A stretch of DNA of 64,000 nucleotides from positions 23,794 to 87,793 of the forward strand of contig NZ_JACOPH010000012.1 of NCBI RefSeq assembly GCF_014287635.1, written 5' to 3'. Shown piece by piece: positions 15,355-23,277 of this stretch. The DNA comes from Roseburia zhanii. GTDB lineage: Bacteria > Bacillota > Clostridia > Lachnospirales > Lachnospiraceae. Each line of letters starts with the position of its first letter. Position 1 is the stretch's first letter. The notes under the pieces are model-generated. The model saw nothing but the letters and a program-made list of their open reading frames with translations, had not been told where the DNA came from and made no database searches. A program made the translations under genes and the position numbers.

Positions 15355-16026
15355 ATGGATGTTTTACAGGCAAAAGACCTGAAAAAGATTTATGGCTCCG
15401 GCAATAACGCAGTTCATGCGTTGGATGGAGTTGATTTAAGTGTAAAGAAGGGCGAATTTGTTGCAATTGTCGGCACATCCGGCTCCGGCAAATCCACGCT
15501 GCTGCACATGCTGGGCGGGCTGGATCGCCCTACAAGTGGCACGGTCATGGTGGACGGACAGGATATTTTCTCCCTGAAGGAGGAAGCGCTGACCATCTTC
15601 CGTCGCAGGAAAATCGGCTTTGTGTTCCAAGCATATAATCTTGTTCCGGTGCTGAATGTGTATGAAAATATCGTTCTACCCATTGAGCTGGACGGTGGCA
15701 AGGTCAACAAGGATTTCGTACAGCAGATCGTGCAGACCCTTGGGCTGGATGAGCGTCTGGATGCCCTGCCCAATCAGCTCTCAGGCGGTCAACAGCAGCG
15801 AGTAGCCATTGCCCGTGCGCTGGCGGCAGCACCCGCTATCATTCTGGCAGATGAACCGACAGGTAATCTGGATTCCAAAACCAGTCAGGATGTATTGAGC
15901 CTTTTGAAAGTCACCAGTCAAAAGTTCGCCCAGACAATCGTAATGATCACTCACAACGAAGAAATTGCACAGATGGCAGACCGCATTATCCGTATCGAAG
16001 ATGGTCGGATCGTCTCCCAGAACTAA
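15355..16026 (+). CDS. ABC transporter ATP-binding protein (LolD/MacB/BceA type)
   Basis: This protein has 223 residues from the ATG at 15355 (GGAGG nine bases upstream). Walker A is GTSGSGKST (about 38-46), the Q-loop is in VFQAYNLVP, the signature is LSGGQQQRV (about 142-150) and Walker B is IILADEPTGNLDS. The length and sequence are typical of ATPases that drive FtsX-like permeases, and the permease follows after 15 bp. With the two-component system upstream it probably exports or detoxifies an antimicrobial peptide or cell-wall antibiotic. The substrate is not deducible. Confidence 0.92.
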   Translation: MDVLQAKDLKKIYGSGNNAVHALDGVDLSVKKGEFVAIVGTSGSGKSTLLHMLGGLDRPTSGTVMVDGQDIFSLKEEALTIFRRRKIGFVFQAYNLVPVLNVYENIVLPIELDGGKVNKDFVQQIVQTLGLDERLDALPNQLSGGQQQRVAIARALAAAPAIILADEPTGNLDSKTSQDVLSLLKVTSQKFAQTIVMITHNEEIAQMADRIIRIEDGRIVSQN

Positions 16027-16041
16027 CGGGAGGTGGTTACG

Positions 16042-18687
16042 ATGAATGTCAAAAACAGAAAATGTATTCGGAAGCTCAGCTTAAAATCTCTTTATGCGAA
16101 CCGCCGCCGCAATCTGATCGCCATTTTTGCCATTGCGCTAACAACGCTGCTATTTACGTCCATGTTCACCATTGTCTTGTCGTTGAACGCCAGCTATGAA
16201 ACCTACCAGTTTCGGCAGGTAGGCGGCTATGCACACGGCACCTTTAAGGATGTTTCCCCCGAGCAGGCGGAACGTATCGCCGCCCACCCGAAGGTAAAGT
16301 CTGCGGGGGCACGGAAGGTGATCGGCATCACTGCGGATGGTGTCTTTTCCAAAACGCCGGCAGAGATCAGCTACATGGATGCCAACTGCACCAAATGGAG
16401 CTATGCCACCCCTACTACCGGACGGATGCCTGAAAGCGGCAAAGAGGTGACCATGGATACGGCAGCGTTGCAGCTGCTTGGCGTGACGCCGGAACTGGGC
16501 GCAGAGGTCACGATTTCCTATTCCATCACGGACAAGGATCAAACCGCCTTTACTGTAACAGATACCTTTACGCTGGTGGGCTATTGGGACTATGATGAAC
16601 TAATGCCTGTTCATTACATCAACATCAGCCGTGATTACGCAGATGATATCGAAGCGCAGGCAGTGAAAACAGGTTTACAGCCCTTCCGCACTGACCTGAA
16701 TGTCATGATGGCTTCCAGTACAAACATTCAAGGGCAGATGGAGCAGGTGGATACCGATCTCGGCTACACATGGGACAGCTATACCGATCCCAACAGCGTC
16801 CGGATCGGCGTCAACTGGGGATATACCTCATCCCAGCTGGAGTCGCAGCTCGATCCGGAACTTGTGATCGCCATAGCAGCTTTTTTGCTGCTGGTGATTT
16901 TCACCGGGTATCTTATCATCTATAACATTTTCCAGATCTCTGTTGCGGGGGATATCCGGTTTTACGGGCTTCTGAAAACCATTGGCACAACGCCCCGGCA
17001 GCTCAAACGCATCATTCGCCAGCAGGCACTTCTGCTTTGTCTGATCGGCATTCCGGCGGGGCTGCTGTTGGGCTATGGCATTGGCGCTGTTCTGGTGCCT
17101 GTTGTCTTGCGCTCCACCCAGTTGGATGCAGGCATCACCACCATCAGCACTTCGCCTGTGATCTTTGTTGGCTCCGTGCTGTTTGCCCTGCTGACGGTGC
17201 TTTTGTCCTGCTCCAAGCCCGGGAAAATGGCAGCCAGGGTTTCTCCGGTGGAGGCTACCAAATATACAGATGCGATGCAGACCAAGAAAAAACAGCGCAG
17301 CACCCGGGGAGCGAAGCTCCATCAGATGGCCTTTGCCAATCTGGGACGAAACAAAAAAAAGACGGTGCTGGTGGTGGTGTCTCTGGCACTGTCGGTGACG
17401 CTGTTCAATGCACTGTGTGCCTTTGTGGGCGGCTTCAGCATGGAGAAGTATGTATCCTTCATGACCTGCGCCGATTTTATCGTCAGCACGCCCGACTATT
17501 TCCATTACAACCCGGCAGATGAATTCATCACGCCGGAACAGATCGAAGAGATCGCAGCAAACACAAAGTCCAGTCTTTCCGGCACGGGATATGCTGTGCG
17601 AAAACCCGTATATCTTTGGATGACGGAGGATGCTCTGCGGCAGGACTATGCATGGTTCGAAAGCGCCGAGCAGGTGGACAGCCATATGAGCCGCATGGAG
17701 CACCGGGGCAATATGGTGATGGGAAAGACCAGAATTGAGGCTTTGGATAACAGCCTGTTTGACAAGCTGCAAGTATTCGACGGAGATATTTCTCCTATGC
17801 TGGAGCCAAACAATAACGCTATTGCCATTGCGGTTTCCTTAGATGACTACGGCAATCTGCCCAATCCTGAATACTACCCCAAGGTGGGAGACACGATTAC
17901 CGCTACCTATACGGACGATGTGAAATATATCGACAGCCGCACCGGGGAACTCTGCACCGAAGATACACCGGAGGAGTACCTTCAGGAAAAACTGTATGGA
18001 GCCAGAGATGTAGAGTACACGGTCTGCGCCTTGGTAGAGCTTCCGTTTTCCATGAGTTATCGTTATGATGGTATTGGATATGAGGCGGTTTTGTCTGTGG
18101 ATACCGCACAGAGGGACAGCGGTGGTGCGGCCATTCCGATGCTCTACCTGTTCGACACAGCGGACGAAGTTGACGAGGCCGAAGCAGAGCAATATCTATC
18201 GAAGCTTACTGCCGGTGAGTTTTCACCCTTGATGTATGAAAGCAAGGCCACGGCTCGCTCTGAGTTTGCTCAGTTCCGGCAGATGTTCCTTCTGGTAGGT
18301 GGTATCCTCTGTGCTATCATTGGGCTGGTGGGACTCTTAAATTTCTTCAACGCCATGATGACCGGTATTCTTTCCCGCCGCCGTGAATTTGCTGTGCTTC
18401 AGGCTGTAGGAATGACAAACCGGCAGCTCAAAACCATGCTGATCTACGAGGGGTTGTTTTACGCAATGTCTTCTGTAGCGGCGGCCTTTATTCTGTCGCT
18501 GGCGGTGGGACCTCTTGCGGGAAAAATGCTGGGCAGTATGTTCTGGTTCTTTGAGTATCGATTCACCATTCTGCCTGTCCTGCTGACAATTCCGGTATTT
18601 CTTCTGCTGGGGTGGCTGATTCCTTGCATGATGTATGACAACGCAGCGAAATGCAGTGTTGTAGAGCAATTAAGGGATGCTCAATAA
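16042..18687 (+). CDS. FtsX-like ABC transporter permease
   Basis: This protein has 881 residues from the ATG at 16042 (GGGAGG eight bases upstream; a GTG at 16033 overlaps that Shine-Dalgarno). The order is one N-terminal membrane helix (about 20-42), a large outside domain, three helices with an FtsX domain (about 275-390) and one helix near 430. A second large outside domain is followed by three C-terminal helices (about 750-870) forming the second FtsX domain. This duplicated layout is longer than BceB (about 650) and resembles macrolide/peptide exporter permeases of Firmicutes. It is the last gene of the cargo operon and is followed by a terminator. Confidence 0.88.
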   Translation: MNVKNRKCIRKLSLKSLYANRRRNLIAIFAIALTTLLFTSMFTIVLSLNASYETYQFRQVGGYAHGTFKDVSPEQAERIAAHPKVKSAGARKVIGITADGVFSKTPAEISYMDANCTKWSYATPTTGRMPESGKEVTMDTAALQLLGVTPELGAEVTISYSITDKDQTAFTVTDTFTLVGYWDYDELMPVHYINISRDYADDIEAQAVKTGLQPFRTDLNVMMASSTNIQGQMEQVDTDLGYTWDSYTDPNSVRIGVNWGYTSSQLESQLDPELVIAIAAFLLLVIFTGYLIIYNIFQISVAGDIRFYGLLKTIGTTPRQLKRIIRQQALLLCLIGIPAGLLLGYGIGAVLVPVVLRSTQLDAGITTISTSPVIFVGSVLFALLTVLLSCSKPGKMAARVSPVEATKYTDAMQTKKKQRSTRGAKLHQMAFANLGRNKKKTVLVVVSLALSVTLFNALCAFVGGFSMEKYVSFMTCADFIVSTPDYFHYNPADEFITPEQIEEIAANTKSSLSGTGYAVRKPVYLWMTEDALRQDYAWFESAEQVDSHMSRMEHRGNMVMGKTRIEALDNSLFDKLQVFDGDISPMLEPNNNAIAIAVSLDDYGNLPNPEYYPKVGDTITATYTDDVKYIDSRTGELCTEDTPEEYLQEKLYGARDVEYTVCALVELPFSMSYRYDGIGYEAVLSVDTAQRDSGGAAIPMLYLFDTADEVDEAEAEQYLSKLTAGEFSPLMYESKATARSEFAQFRQMFLLVGGILCAIIGLVGLLNFFNAMMTGILSRRREFAVLQAVGMTNRQLKTMLIYEGLFYAMSSVAAAFILSLAVGPLAGKMLGSMFWFFEYRFTILPVLLTIPVFLLLGWLIPCMMYDNAAKCSVVEQLRDAQ

Positions 18688-18704
18688 CTGTTAAGCAAAA
18701 AACG

Positions 18705-18732
18705 GCCCTCTGCCAATGAAAAGGCAGAGGGC
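18705..18732. terminator. Bidirectional terminator
   Basis: GCCCTCTGCC (18705-18714) and GGCAGAGGGC (18723-18732) form a perfect 10-bp stem with T-rich sequence on both sides. It serves the permease on the + strand and the small gene at 18739 on the - strand. Confidence 0.85.
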
Positions 18733-18738
18733 TGAGTT

Positions 18739-18984
18739 TTAATCTAAGGGTTTACATTCAGTTACAGTTTTTAGATAAATTTCGGGGTTTCCGTTCAATA
18801 TCAAGTCTGCATATCCAATCGGGTCATTGTAGATTAGATAGTCCAGCTCTGACCGCTGATACATATTGTCAGCAACCTCATTCTCCACGGCTATTGTATC
18901 AATAGCAATCATACTGCCATCTAAGAATTTCAGTTCCACACAGGCATTATCCATGTTGAACTCACAAGAAATCAACCTATCCAT
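18739..18984 (-). CDS. DUF6061-like small protein of mobile elements
   Basis: This 81-residue acidic protein shows the pattern of DUF6061: an N-terminal beta-rich part (ISCEFNMDNACVELKF, then GSMIAIDTIAVEN) and a C-terminal helix with LDYLIYNDPIGYADLIL. GGAGG six bases upstream supports the start. It begins 24 bp after the rlmD stop on the same strand. In the excised circle it would come to lie behind the recombinase gene. The family has no known function, and I place it here from memory of similar genes in clostridial elements. Confidence 0.6.
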   Translation of the reverse strand: MDRLISCEFNMDNACVELKFLDGSMIAIDTIAVENEVADNMYQRSELDYLIYNDPIGYADLILNGNPEIYLKTVTECKPLD

Positions 18985-19008
18985 AAGAAACCTCCACTTT
19001 GCTGGATG

Positions 19009-20526
19009 TTAGATCATCCCAAAATATTTGAATGCTTCTCGGATTGCTTTCTCTTTTTCCGGTGGACACTGGGGCTGTCTGGAATCCTCGGACTTCGGCA
19101 AATTATAGTTCTTACCAACCCCAATCCCACATTTTCGCTTAATTTGTGAGATATACAGGTTGGATACCTTTAACCCGCTATGCTCCAGCACATAGTCCTT
19201 AATCTGGGTGTAGGTTGCTCCATCTTGGAACTCCGACATATCCATATCTTCCAAAGAGAACTCAACCCGAATCTTTTTCGAGTCGACCTCACCCTTGGAA
19301 AGCAAGACAACCGTCTCCACATGCTCCGTAAACGGAAACATATCCACTCCCTGTATCTTTCTCACCTCATACCCCCGCTTCACTAAGTACTTCAAATCCC
19401 TTGCCAACGTCACCGGATTACACGAAACATAAACAACTTTATCCGGTGTCATTGTCACAACTGACGATAAAAATGCTTCATCGCTTCCGTTTCTTGGTGG
19501 ATCCATGAATACGACATCTGCTTTTTCATTCTGTTCTGCCATTTCAACTAAAAATTCACCAGCATCTTTCTGATAAAAAGAGATGTTTCTGACTTCATTT
19601 CTTTTTGCATTTGTGACTGCATCCCTTACTGCATCTTTGTTTTGTTCCACACAGATTACTTCTTTTGCCGCCTTCGCTGCCACAATTCCAATCGTTCCAA
19701 TGCCGGAATAGGCATCTACCACCCGTTCCTTGCCGGAAAGTCCTGCAAACTGCATGGCTGTCTGGTAAAGGATCTCTGTCTGCACAGGATTTACTTGATA
19801 GAAAGAACTCGGTGATATCCGAAACGTGCAGCCGCAGAGTTCATCTTCAATATACCCTTTTCCGTATACTGTAATATTCCGCTCACCTAATACCATGCTT
19901 GTCTTTTTGTCATTGACATTGATGACCACCGTTGTAATTTCCGGATGCAGTTTACGGATTGCTTTTATAAAATTATTTTTTGATGGCAGGATAGGTGAAC
20001 CAAGTACTAATACGACCATCACCTGTCCGCTTGTAAAACCTCTGCGGATCAATACATGACGAAGCAATCCGTATCCCGTATCTTCATCATAAGTTTTGAT
20101 CTTAAATGAACGCAGCAGTCCATGGATATCCCGGATAATCTTTGAAGAAATCTCATCTTCGATCTGACAGGATTCAATATCCACGATCTTATGCGTACCA
20201 GCCTGGTAAACTCCTGATACAATCGTACCATTCCGCAGTCTGCCAAACACTGCATGTACTTTATTCCGGTAATGATATGGATTTTCCATACCAATGATCT
20301 TTGAAACTTTTCCAAATCCACCCAACAACTGTTTTAGCTCTTTCTGCTTCTTTGCAAGCTGTTCTTCATAAGATACCCCTTGAAAATGACAGCTCCCACA
20401 TTTTTTCGCATAGGGACAGACATTGCTTTTTTTCACATCATTCTTTTTCTTAGTATCTTTTCCCTTGTCTTCCCTTTTATCATCATTCCATTTATATTTT
20501 TCTGAAAGTTTCTTCTTAGCGTCCAT
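19009..20526 (-). CDS. rlmD: 23S rRNA (uracil-5-)-methyltransferase RlmD/RumA with C-terminal tail
   Basis: This 505-residue enzyme methylates a uridine of 23S rRNA using SAM. After a lysine-rich N-terminus, Fe-S cluster cysteines appear in CPYAKKCGSCHF (about 37-48). A SAM-binding DAYSGIGTIG is near 275, DPPRNG near 345 and the catalytic cysteine is in VSCNPVTLARDL (about 370). The usual enzyme would end soon after HVETVVLL (residues 402-409). Here a further tail of about 100 residues follows, with ATYTQIK, KVSNLYISQIKRK and QCPPEKEKAIREAFKYFGMI, the same tail type as in the serine recombinase. I infer that the tail and stop codon were delivered by the integrated element. Confidence 0.9.
   Translation of the reverse strand: MDAKKKLSEKYKWNDDKREDKGKDTKKKNDVKKSNVCPYAKKCGSCHFQGVSYEEQLAKKQKELKQLLGGFGKVSKIIGMENPYHYRNKVHAVFGRLRNGTIVSGVYQAGTHKIVDIESCQIEDEISSKIIRDIHGLLRSFKIKTYDEDTGYGLLRHVLIRRGFTSGQVMVVLVLGSPILPSKNNFIKAIRKLHPEITTVVINVNDKKTSMVLGERNITVYGKGYIEDELCGCTFRISPSSFYQVNPVQTEILYQTAMQFAGLSGKERVVDAYSGIGTIGIVAAKAAKEVICVEQNKDAVRDAVTNAKRNEVRNISFYQKDAGEFLVEMAEQNEKADVVFMDPPRNGSDEAFLSSVVTMTPDKVVYVSCNPVTLARDLKYLVKRGYEVRKIQGVDMFPFTEHVETVVLLSKGEVDSKKIRVEFSLEDMDMSEFQDGATYTQIKDYVLEHSGLKVSNLYISQIKRKCGIGVGKNYNLPKSEDSRQPQCPPEKEKAIREAFKYFGMI
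19309..19317. other. Predicted attachment site, right (attR core) inside rlmD
   Basis: AACCGTCTC is shared in frame with 4557-4565, at the codons for E404, T and V of HVETVVLL. To the left the sequence is more GC-rich like the element, to the right it is ordinary rlmD body. Confidence 0.55.
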
Positions 20527-20550
20527 CTGATCTCCTCACTATATATCAAA

Positions 20551-20588
20551 AACCTGTTTATTATACTTTGTAGTATAACAAACAGGTT
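20551..20588 (-). terminator. Terminator upstream of rlmD
   Basis: A 17-bp stem with one mismatch (20551-20567 with 20572-20588, four-base loop) is followed on the minus strand by GGTTTTTG. It would end the transcript of the small membrane protein gene at 20670. Confidence 0.75.
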
Positions 20589-20669
20589 CTATCTTTACAA
20601 TTTGAAAATTAGAAATGGTTTCTACTCCAATTCGCTTTTAGTGCTCCATTTAGACATTTTTTGTACTCT

Positions 20670-21038
20670 CTATGATTCTACATCTGTTTTCTTTTTTCCT
20701 GTGAGCATCGCAACTACTGCAAGAACTGCGTTTAACAAGCACCAGCCTGACCAGATCGCTAAATCTGAATAGCTGCCATAATTAGCAAATCCTAACAATG
20801 CAGCCAGACCAAACAGAACGATCAATGCAATATTTCCACCATTTTTCTCTGATTTTCTTGTTGCAACAGAAACGATTCCTCCCGCAAGCATCAGAATTGC
20901 TACCAAAATACCTGCAGAACCAGAAACCTCTCCATTCTCTGCAAGTGTGTTCGCTACTCCTGCTGCGCAGGACTGAAATGCTACGACCAGAAAAAGAACC
21001 ATTGATAAAATACCCGAAATCAACTTCCATACCTTCAT
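20670..21038 (-). CDS. Small four-helix membrane protein, function unknown
   Basis: This 122-residue protein has four hydrophobic segments at about 7-25, 44-60, 70-85 and 90-112, with a lysine-rich C-terminus (GKKKTDVES). A short charged loop RKSEKNGG lies between helices two and three. No family is recognised. It starts 24 bp after the exported DUF4352-type protein gene, so the two probably share a transcript with the VanZ-like gene upstream. Confidence 0.7.
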   Translation of the reverse strand: MKVWKLISGILSMVLFLVVAFQSCAAGVANTLAENGEVSGSAGILVAILMLAGGIVSVATRKSEKNGGNIALIVLFGLAALLGFANYGSYSDLAIWSGWCLLNAVLAVVAMLTGKKKTDVES

Positions 21039-21062
21039 TTTAAAATCCTCCTGAAAAATTTA

Positions 21063-22049
21063 TCATTCACTGACTGTAAATACAACTCTGTCTGATGTCC
21101 AGATATTAGATACAAATTCAGCTTCTACTGTAGATGCATCATCTGGCACCGTAAACGTGACTGTTCCCTGTGCTTTTCTGCCCGCTGAGAGTGTGGCAGT
21201 TAAATTATCATCTCTAAAATATGCCTGCTCACAGTTTTTGCCATCTGCATAACAGTCAAAATCATACATGCTTACCATTTCATCACTGTCACCTTTATTT
21301 TCAAACTCAAATGTCAGAGTAACATAATGCATACCGGCTGCCGGCTCTGAAAATTCACTATAACTTGTGTCGTTTTCACATGACAGATATGTAATATTTA
21401 AGTTCTGTGATTCCACGATATCCCCTACTGCATATGCATTTTCAGATGCTCCTGTATCTGCTTTGGCCACATATCCTGAATCCTTATCTCCATCATAGAT
21501 AAATTTCAATTTTTCTTCTGTGATAAAATTTGTTTCATATTCCACTTCAATATTCTGCGCATCCTGTGGTACTTCAAAAACTAACATACCCTCAGTTGTT
21601 CTTCCCGGCGATAACGTTGCTGAAAAATCATTCTCTGTATAATGGGTATCGGCGTTATAACCATCTGCATAACATTCAAAATTCAGTGATGAAATGGACT
21701 GATCAGAAGTTCCCTGATTTTCAAAAGCTAACTTTAAAAAAATGCATTTTTTTCCTTCTTCCGGCTTCATATACTCATTTTCTTCCTGATATTCACCACT
21801 TGCAGCATAAACAATCTGCACATCACCATCTTTTAAAATATCACCGACATGATATTCTGTTTTTACCTCTGCTTCCTCTGTTGCGCTATCCTGTTCTGCT
21901 GCTGTTCCCTGCTCTGTCGTGGTATCCTGCCCTGCTTCACCTGCTTTTGCCGATGAACTGCTGTCAGATGACGATCCACTTCCCATTGCCATCACAGCAA
22001 ACAGCAAAAGACATGCAGCTACAGCGGATATTTTAGATATTCGTTTCAT
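21063..22049 (-). CDS. Exported protein with two DUF4352-type domains
   Basis: This 328-residue protein has a signal-peptide-like N-terminus (MKRISK then a hydrophobic stretch AVAACLLLFAVMAMG) and then a low-complexity Ser/Thr/Glu/Ala linker (about 25-62). Two similar beta-sandwich domains follow (about 65-185 and 205-328). Both run YHVGDI or YAVGDI, then KKCIFLKLAFEN or MHYVTLTFEFEN, CYADG, TLSPGR or TLSAGR, then a final VFEVP or TFTVP. This is the DUF4352 immunoglobulin-like fold found on surface lipoproteins. A lipobox cysteine would be expected at about residue 24, but the sequence reads MAMGSGSS, so it may be secreted or membrane-anchored by an uncleaved signal. Its start overlaps the VanZ-like gene by 17 bp. 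Confidence 0.75.
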   Translation of the reverse strand: MKRISKISAVAACLLLFAVMAMGSGSSSDSSSSAKAGEAGQDTTTEQGTAAEQDSATEEAEVKTEYHVGDILKDGDVQIVYAASGEYQEENEYMKPEEGKKCIFLKLAFENQGTSDQSISSLNFECYADGYNADTHYTENDFSATLSPGRTTEGMLVFEVPQDAQNIEVEYETNFITEEKLKFIYDGDKDSGYVAKADTGASENAYAVGDIVESQNLNITYLSCENDTSYSEFSEPAAGMHYVTLTFEFENKGDSDEMVSMYDFDCYADGKNCEQAYFRDDNLTATLSAGRKAQGTVTFTVPDDASTVEAEFVSNIWTSDRVVFTVSE

Positions 22050-22518
22050 ATCTCCTTTTCTCCTCCTTGTGGAAATTATATTTTATAATAAAACCAGCAG
22101 CTATCCCAGCAAAAAATTCAGCAATAATATCTAAGATATCAAATGTCCCCCTGACAAATGGTGTCAGCTGCAGAATTTCTATCCCTGCTGAAAAAACAGT
22201 TGTAATCGTGAGTATTTTTAACAACTCTGCTGTCTTATTACCCATAATAAAAAACAATGTAAAAACCAACGCATATGCCCACATCATATCTAACAGATAA
22301 TTGCGGACAAACTTCATCATAACCGAACTTTCCATGATGCTATTTGTGTGCCTGTCCCAACCTAAAAATACATCTATTTTTTTTACAAAAATGACATCCG
22401 GTGAGATCAGATAATAGATCAGACCACCTAAAACGATCGGCATAAAAGCGTTTATGATCAAAAAATCTAATTTTTTTGTTTTCAGACGATTGAAAGCATT
22501 ATAGCATATCATACTCAT
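22033..22518 (-). CDS. VanZ-like membrane protein
   Basis: This protein has 161 residues from the ATG at 22516-22518, supported by GGGGAG seven bases upstream. Four membrane helices are expected. The conserved part is EILQ followed by RGTFDILDIIAEFFAG, which matches the VanZ pattern (E..Q, then G-D-DI..N..G). VanZ proteins modestly raise teicoplanin resistance in enterococci, but most family members have no known role. The gene overlaps the DUF4352-type gene and lies 35 bp after the HTH gene, giving a four-gene leftward run. Confidence 0.8.
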   Translation of the reverse strand: MSMICYNAFNRLKTKKLDFLIINAFMPIVLGGLIYYLISPDVIFVKKIDVFLGWDRHTNSIMESSVMMKFVRNYLLDMMWAYALVFTLFFIMGNKTAELLKILTITTVFSAGIEILQLTPFVRGTFDILDIIAEFFAGIAAGFIIKYNFHKEEKRRYETNI

Positions 22519-22553
22519 TTTGCTTCTCCCCATAACAGTGGTAATTTTACCTT

Positions 22554-23015
22554 CTAGTTCTGCAGCCCGCTTGTCCTTAAAGGCTCCATTCCGTTTTGAT
22601 TTAACAGGTTATTGACATCTAAAATACTTCCGGGTCTTTCATTGAATATGATCATCAGCAATGCATCTCTTGGAATCTTTGCATATAAGACTGGCATTTC
22701 ATATTTTCTTAAAGCTCTTTGCGTTTCACCTAAGGACATCTCTGCCGCATAACAGATCCTTAGAATGATATCTCTTTGTCTGGTATGCTTTTCTCCCGAT
22801 AATAATTTATAGCCATATCGTTCAGGAATGTCAGCATTTAAAAATACAGCCTGCTGTGTGATCCCCTTTTCTGCTAACAGATTTTTTATGTATACCGGAA
22901 ATGCATCTGCATCCAGATTCATGCTTTCTTTATTTTCATTACAATAGCTGTTAAAATCTGTTAAATGTGTTTTTCCTAAAATATCTACTAACTCTTTTGT
23001 ATTTTTTTCGCGCAT
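22554..23015 (-). CDS. HTH protein paired with a divergent protein kinase
   Basis: This protein has 153 residues from the ATG at 23013-23015, chosen for GGAG upstream. A helix-turn-helix is suggested by YIKNLLAEKGITQQAVFLNA and ERYGYKLLSGEK (about 45-80), an XRE-like pattern. A helical C-terminus contains MSLGETQRALRKYEMPVLY and ends NGMEPLRTSGLQN. It is transcribed away from the protein kinase gene at 23278, with a structured 260-bp space between. Such HTH/kinase neighbours recur in Lachnospiraceae as I remember them, so the kinase may phosphorylate this protein. That is inference. Confidence 0.6.
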   Translation of the reverse strand: MREKNTKELVDILGKTHLTDFNSYCNENKESMNLDADAFPVYIKNLLAEKGITQQAVFLNADIPERYGYKLLSGEKHTRQRDIILRICYAAEMSLGETQRALRKYEMPVLYAKIPRDALLMIIFNERPGSILDVNNLLNQNGMEPLRTSGLQN

Positions 23016-23037
23016 AATACTCTCCATCTGATATAAT

Positions 23038-23195
23038 GATACAAGGGGCAAAAGTCAGAAATCGTTCCTGCTTGCAGGATAAGAGTTCTGACTTATTGAC
23101 CTGCTCACACATGAGGAAGTAGTGATTTCCCTTGGAAATCAACGGATTCCGAATGTGTGTAGAATTGTGAAAGTTGCGTAGCAACGGAACAATTC
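23038..23195 (+). other. Structured leader with three two-tier palindromes
   Basis: Three dyads follow one another in the space before the kinase gene. Dyad 1 is GTCAGAA/TTCTGAC (23054-23092) with inner CCTGC/GCAGG. Dyad 2 is CACACAT/ATGTGTG (23106-23159) with inner TGATTTCC/GGAAATCA. Dyad 3 is GAATTGT/ACAATTC (23162-23195) with inner GTTGC/GCAAC. TATAAT at 23032-23037 lies just before the first. The first unit recurs at 39590-39648. It looks like a structured RNA leader or a repeat-element cluster. Confidence 0.5.
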
Positions 23196-23277
23196 GTGTA
23201 TCAAATGAGAGGCAAAATACCTTTTGACTCTCATTTCATATAATACAACCATACTTTATTATGAAAGGAATGATTAC

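Larger units (their letters stand above)
4557..19317. mobile_element. Mobilizable element of about 14.75 kb integrated in rlmD
   Basis: The block is bounded by the shared nine-base core inside the recombinase and rlmD genes. It contains a serine recombinase, XRE regulator, small protein, MobV relaxase with oriT, D5 helicase, CHC2 primase, DUF6076-like and sigma-like proteins, a DUF6061-like protein and two cargo loci. It has no type IV secretion genes, so it would be mobilizable rather than self-transmissible. Its base composition is clearly more GC-rich than both flanks. The boundaries are inferred from homology and composition. Confidence 0.65.

Noticed and set aside
16828..17772. 314-codon minus-strand frame opposite the FtsX permease
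   Set aside because: His- and Gln-rich with no recognisable domain; opposite a clear permease with good codon use.
4248..20526. Simple gene duplication of an RlmD domain into the recombinase as the only explanation
   Set aside because: It would not explain the location at the two ends of the element, the shared in-frame nine-base core and the composition shift, though it remains the main alternative to test.
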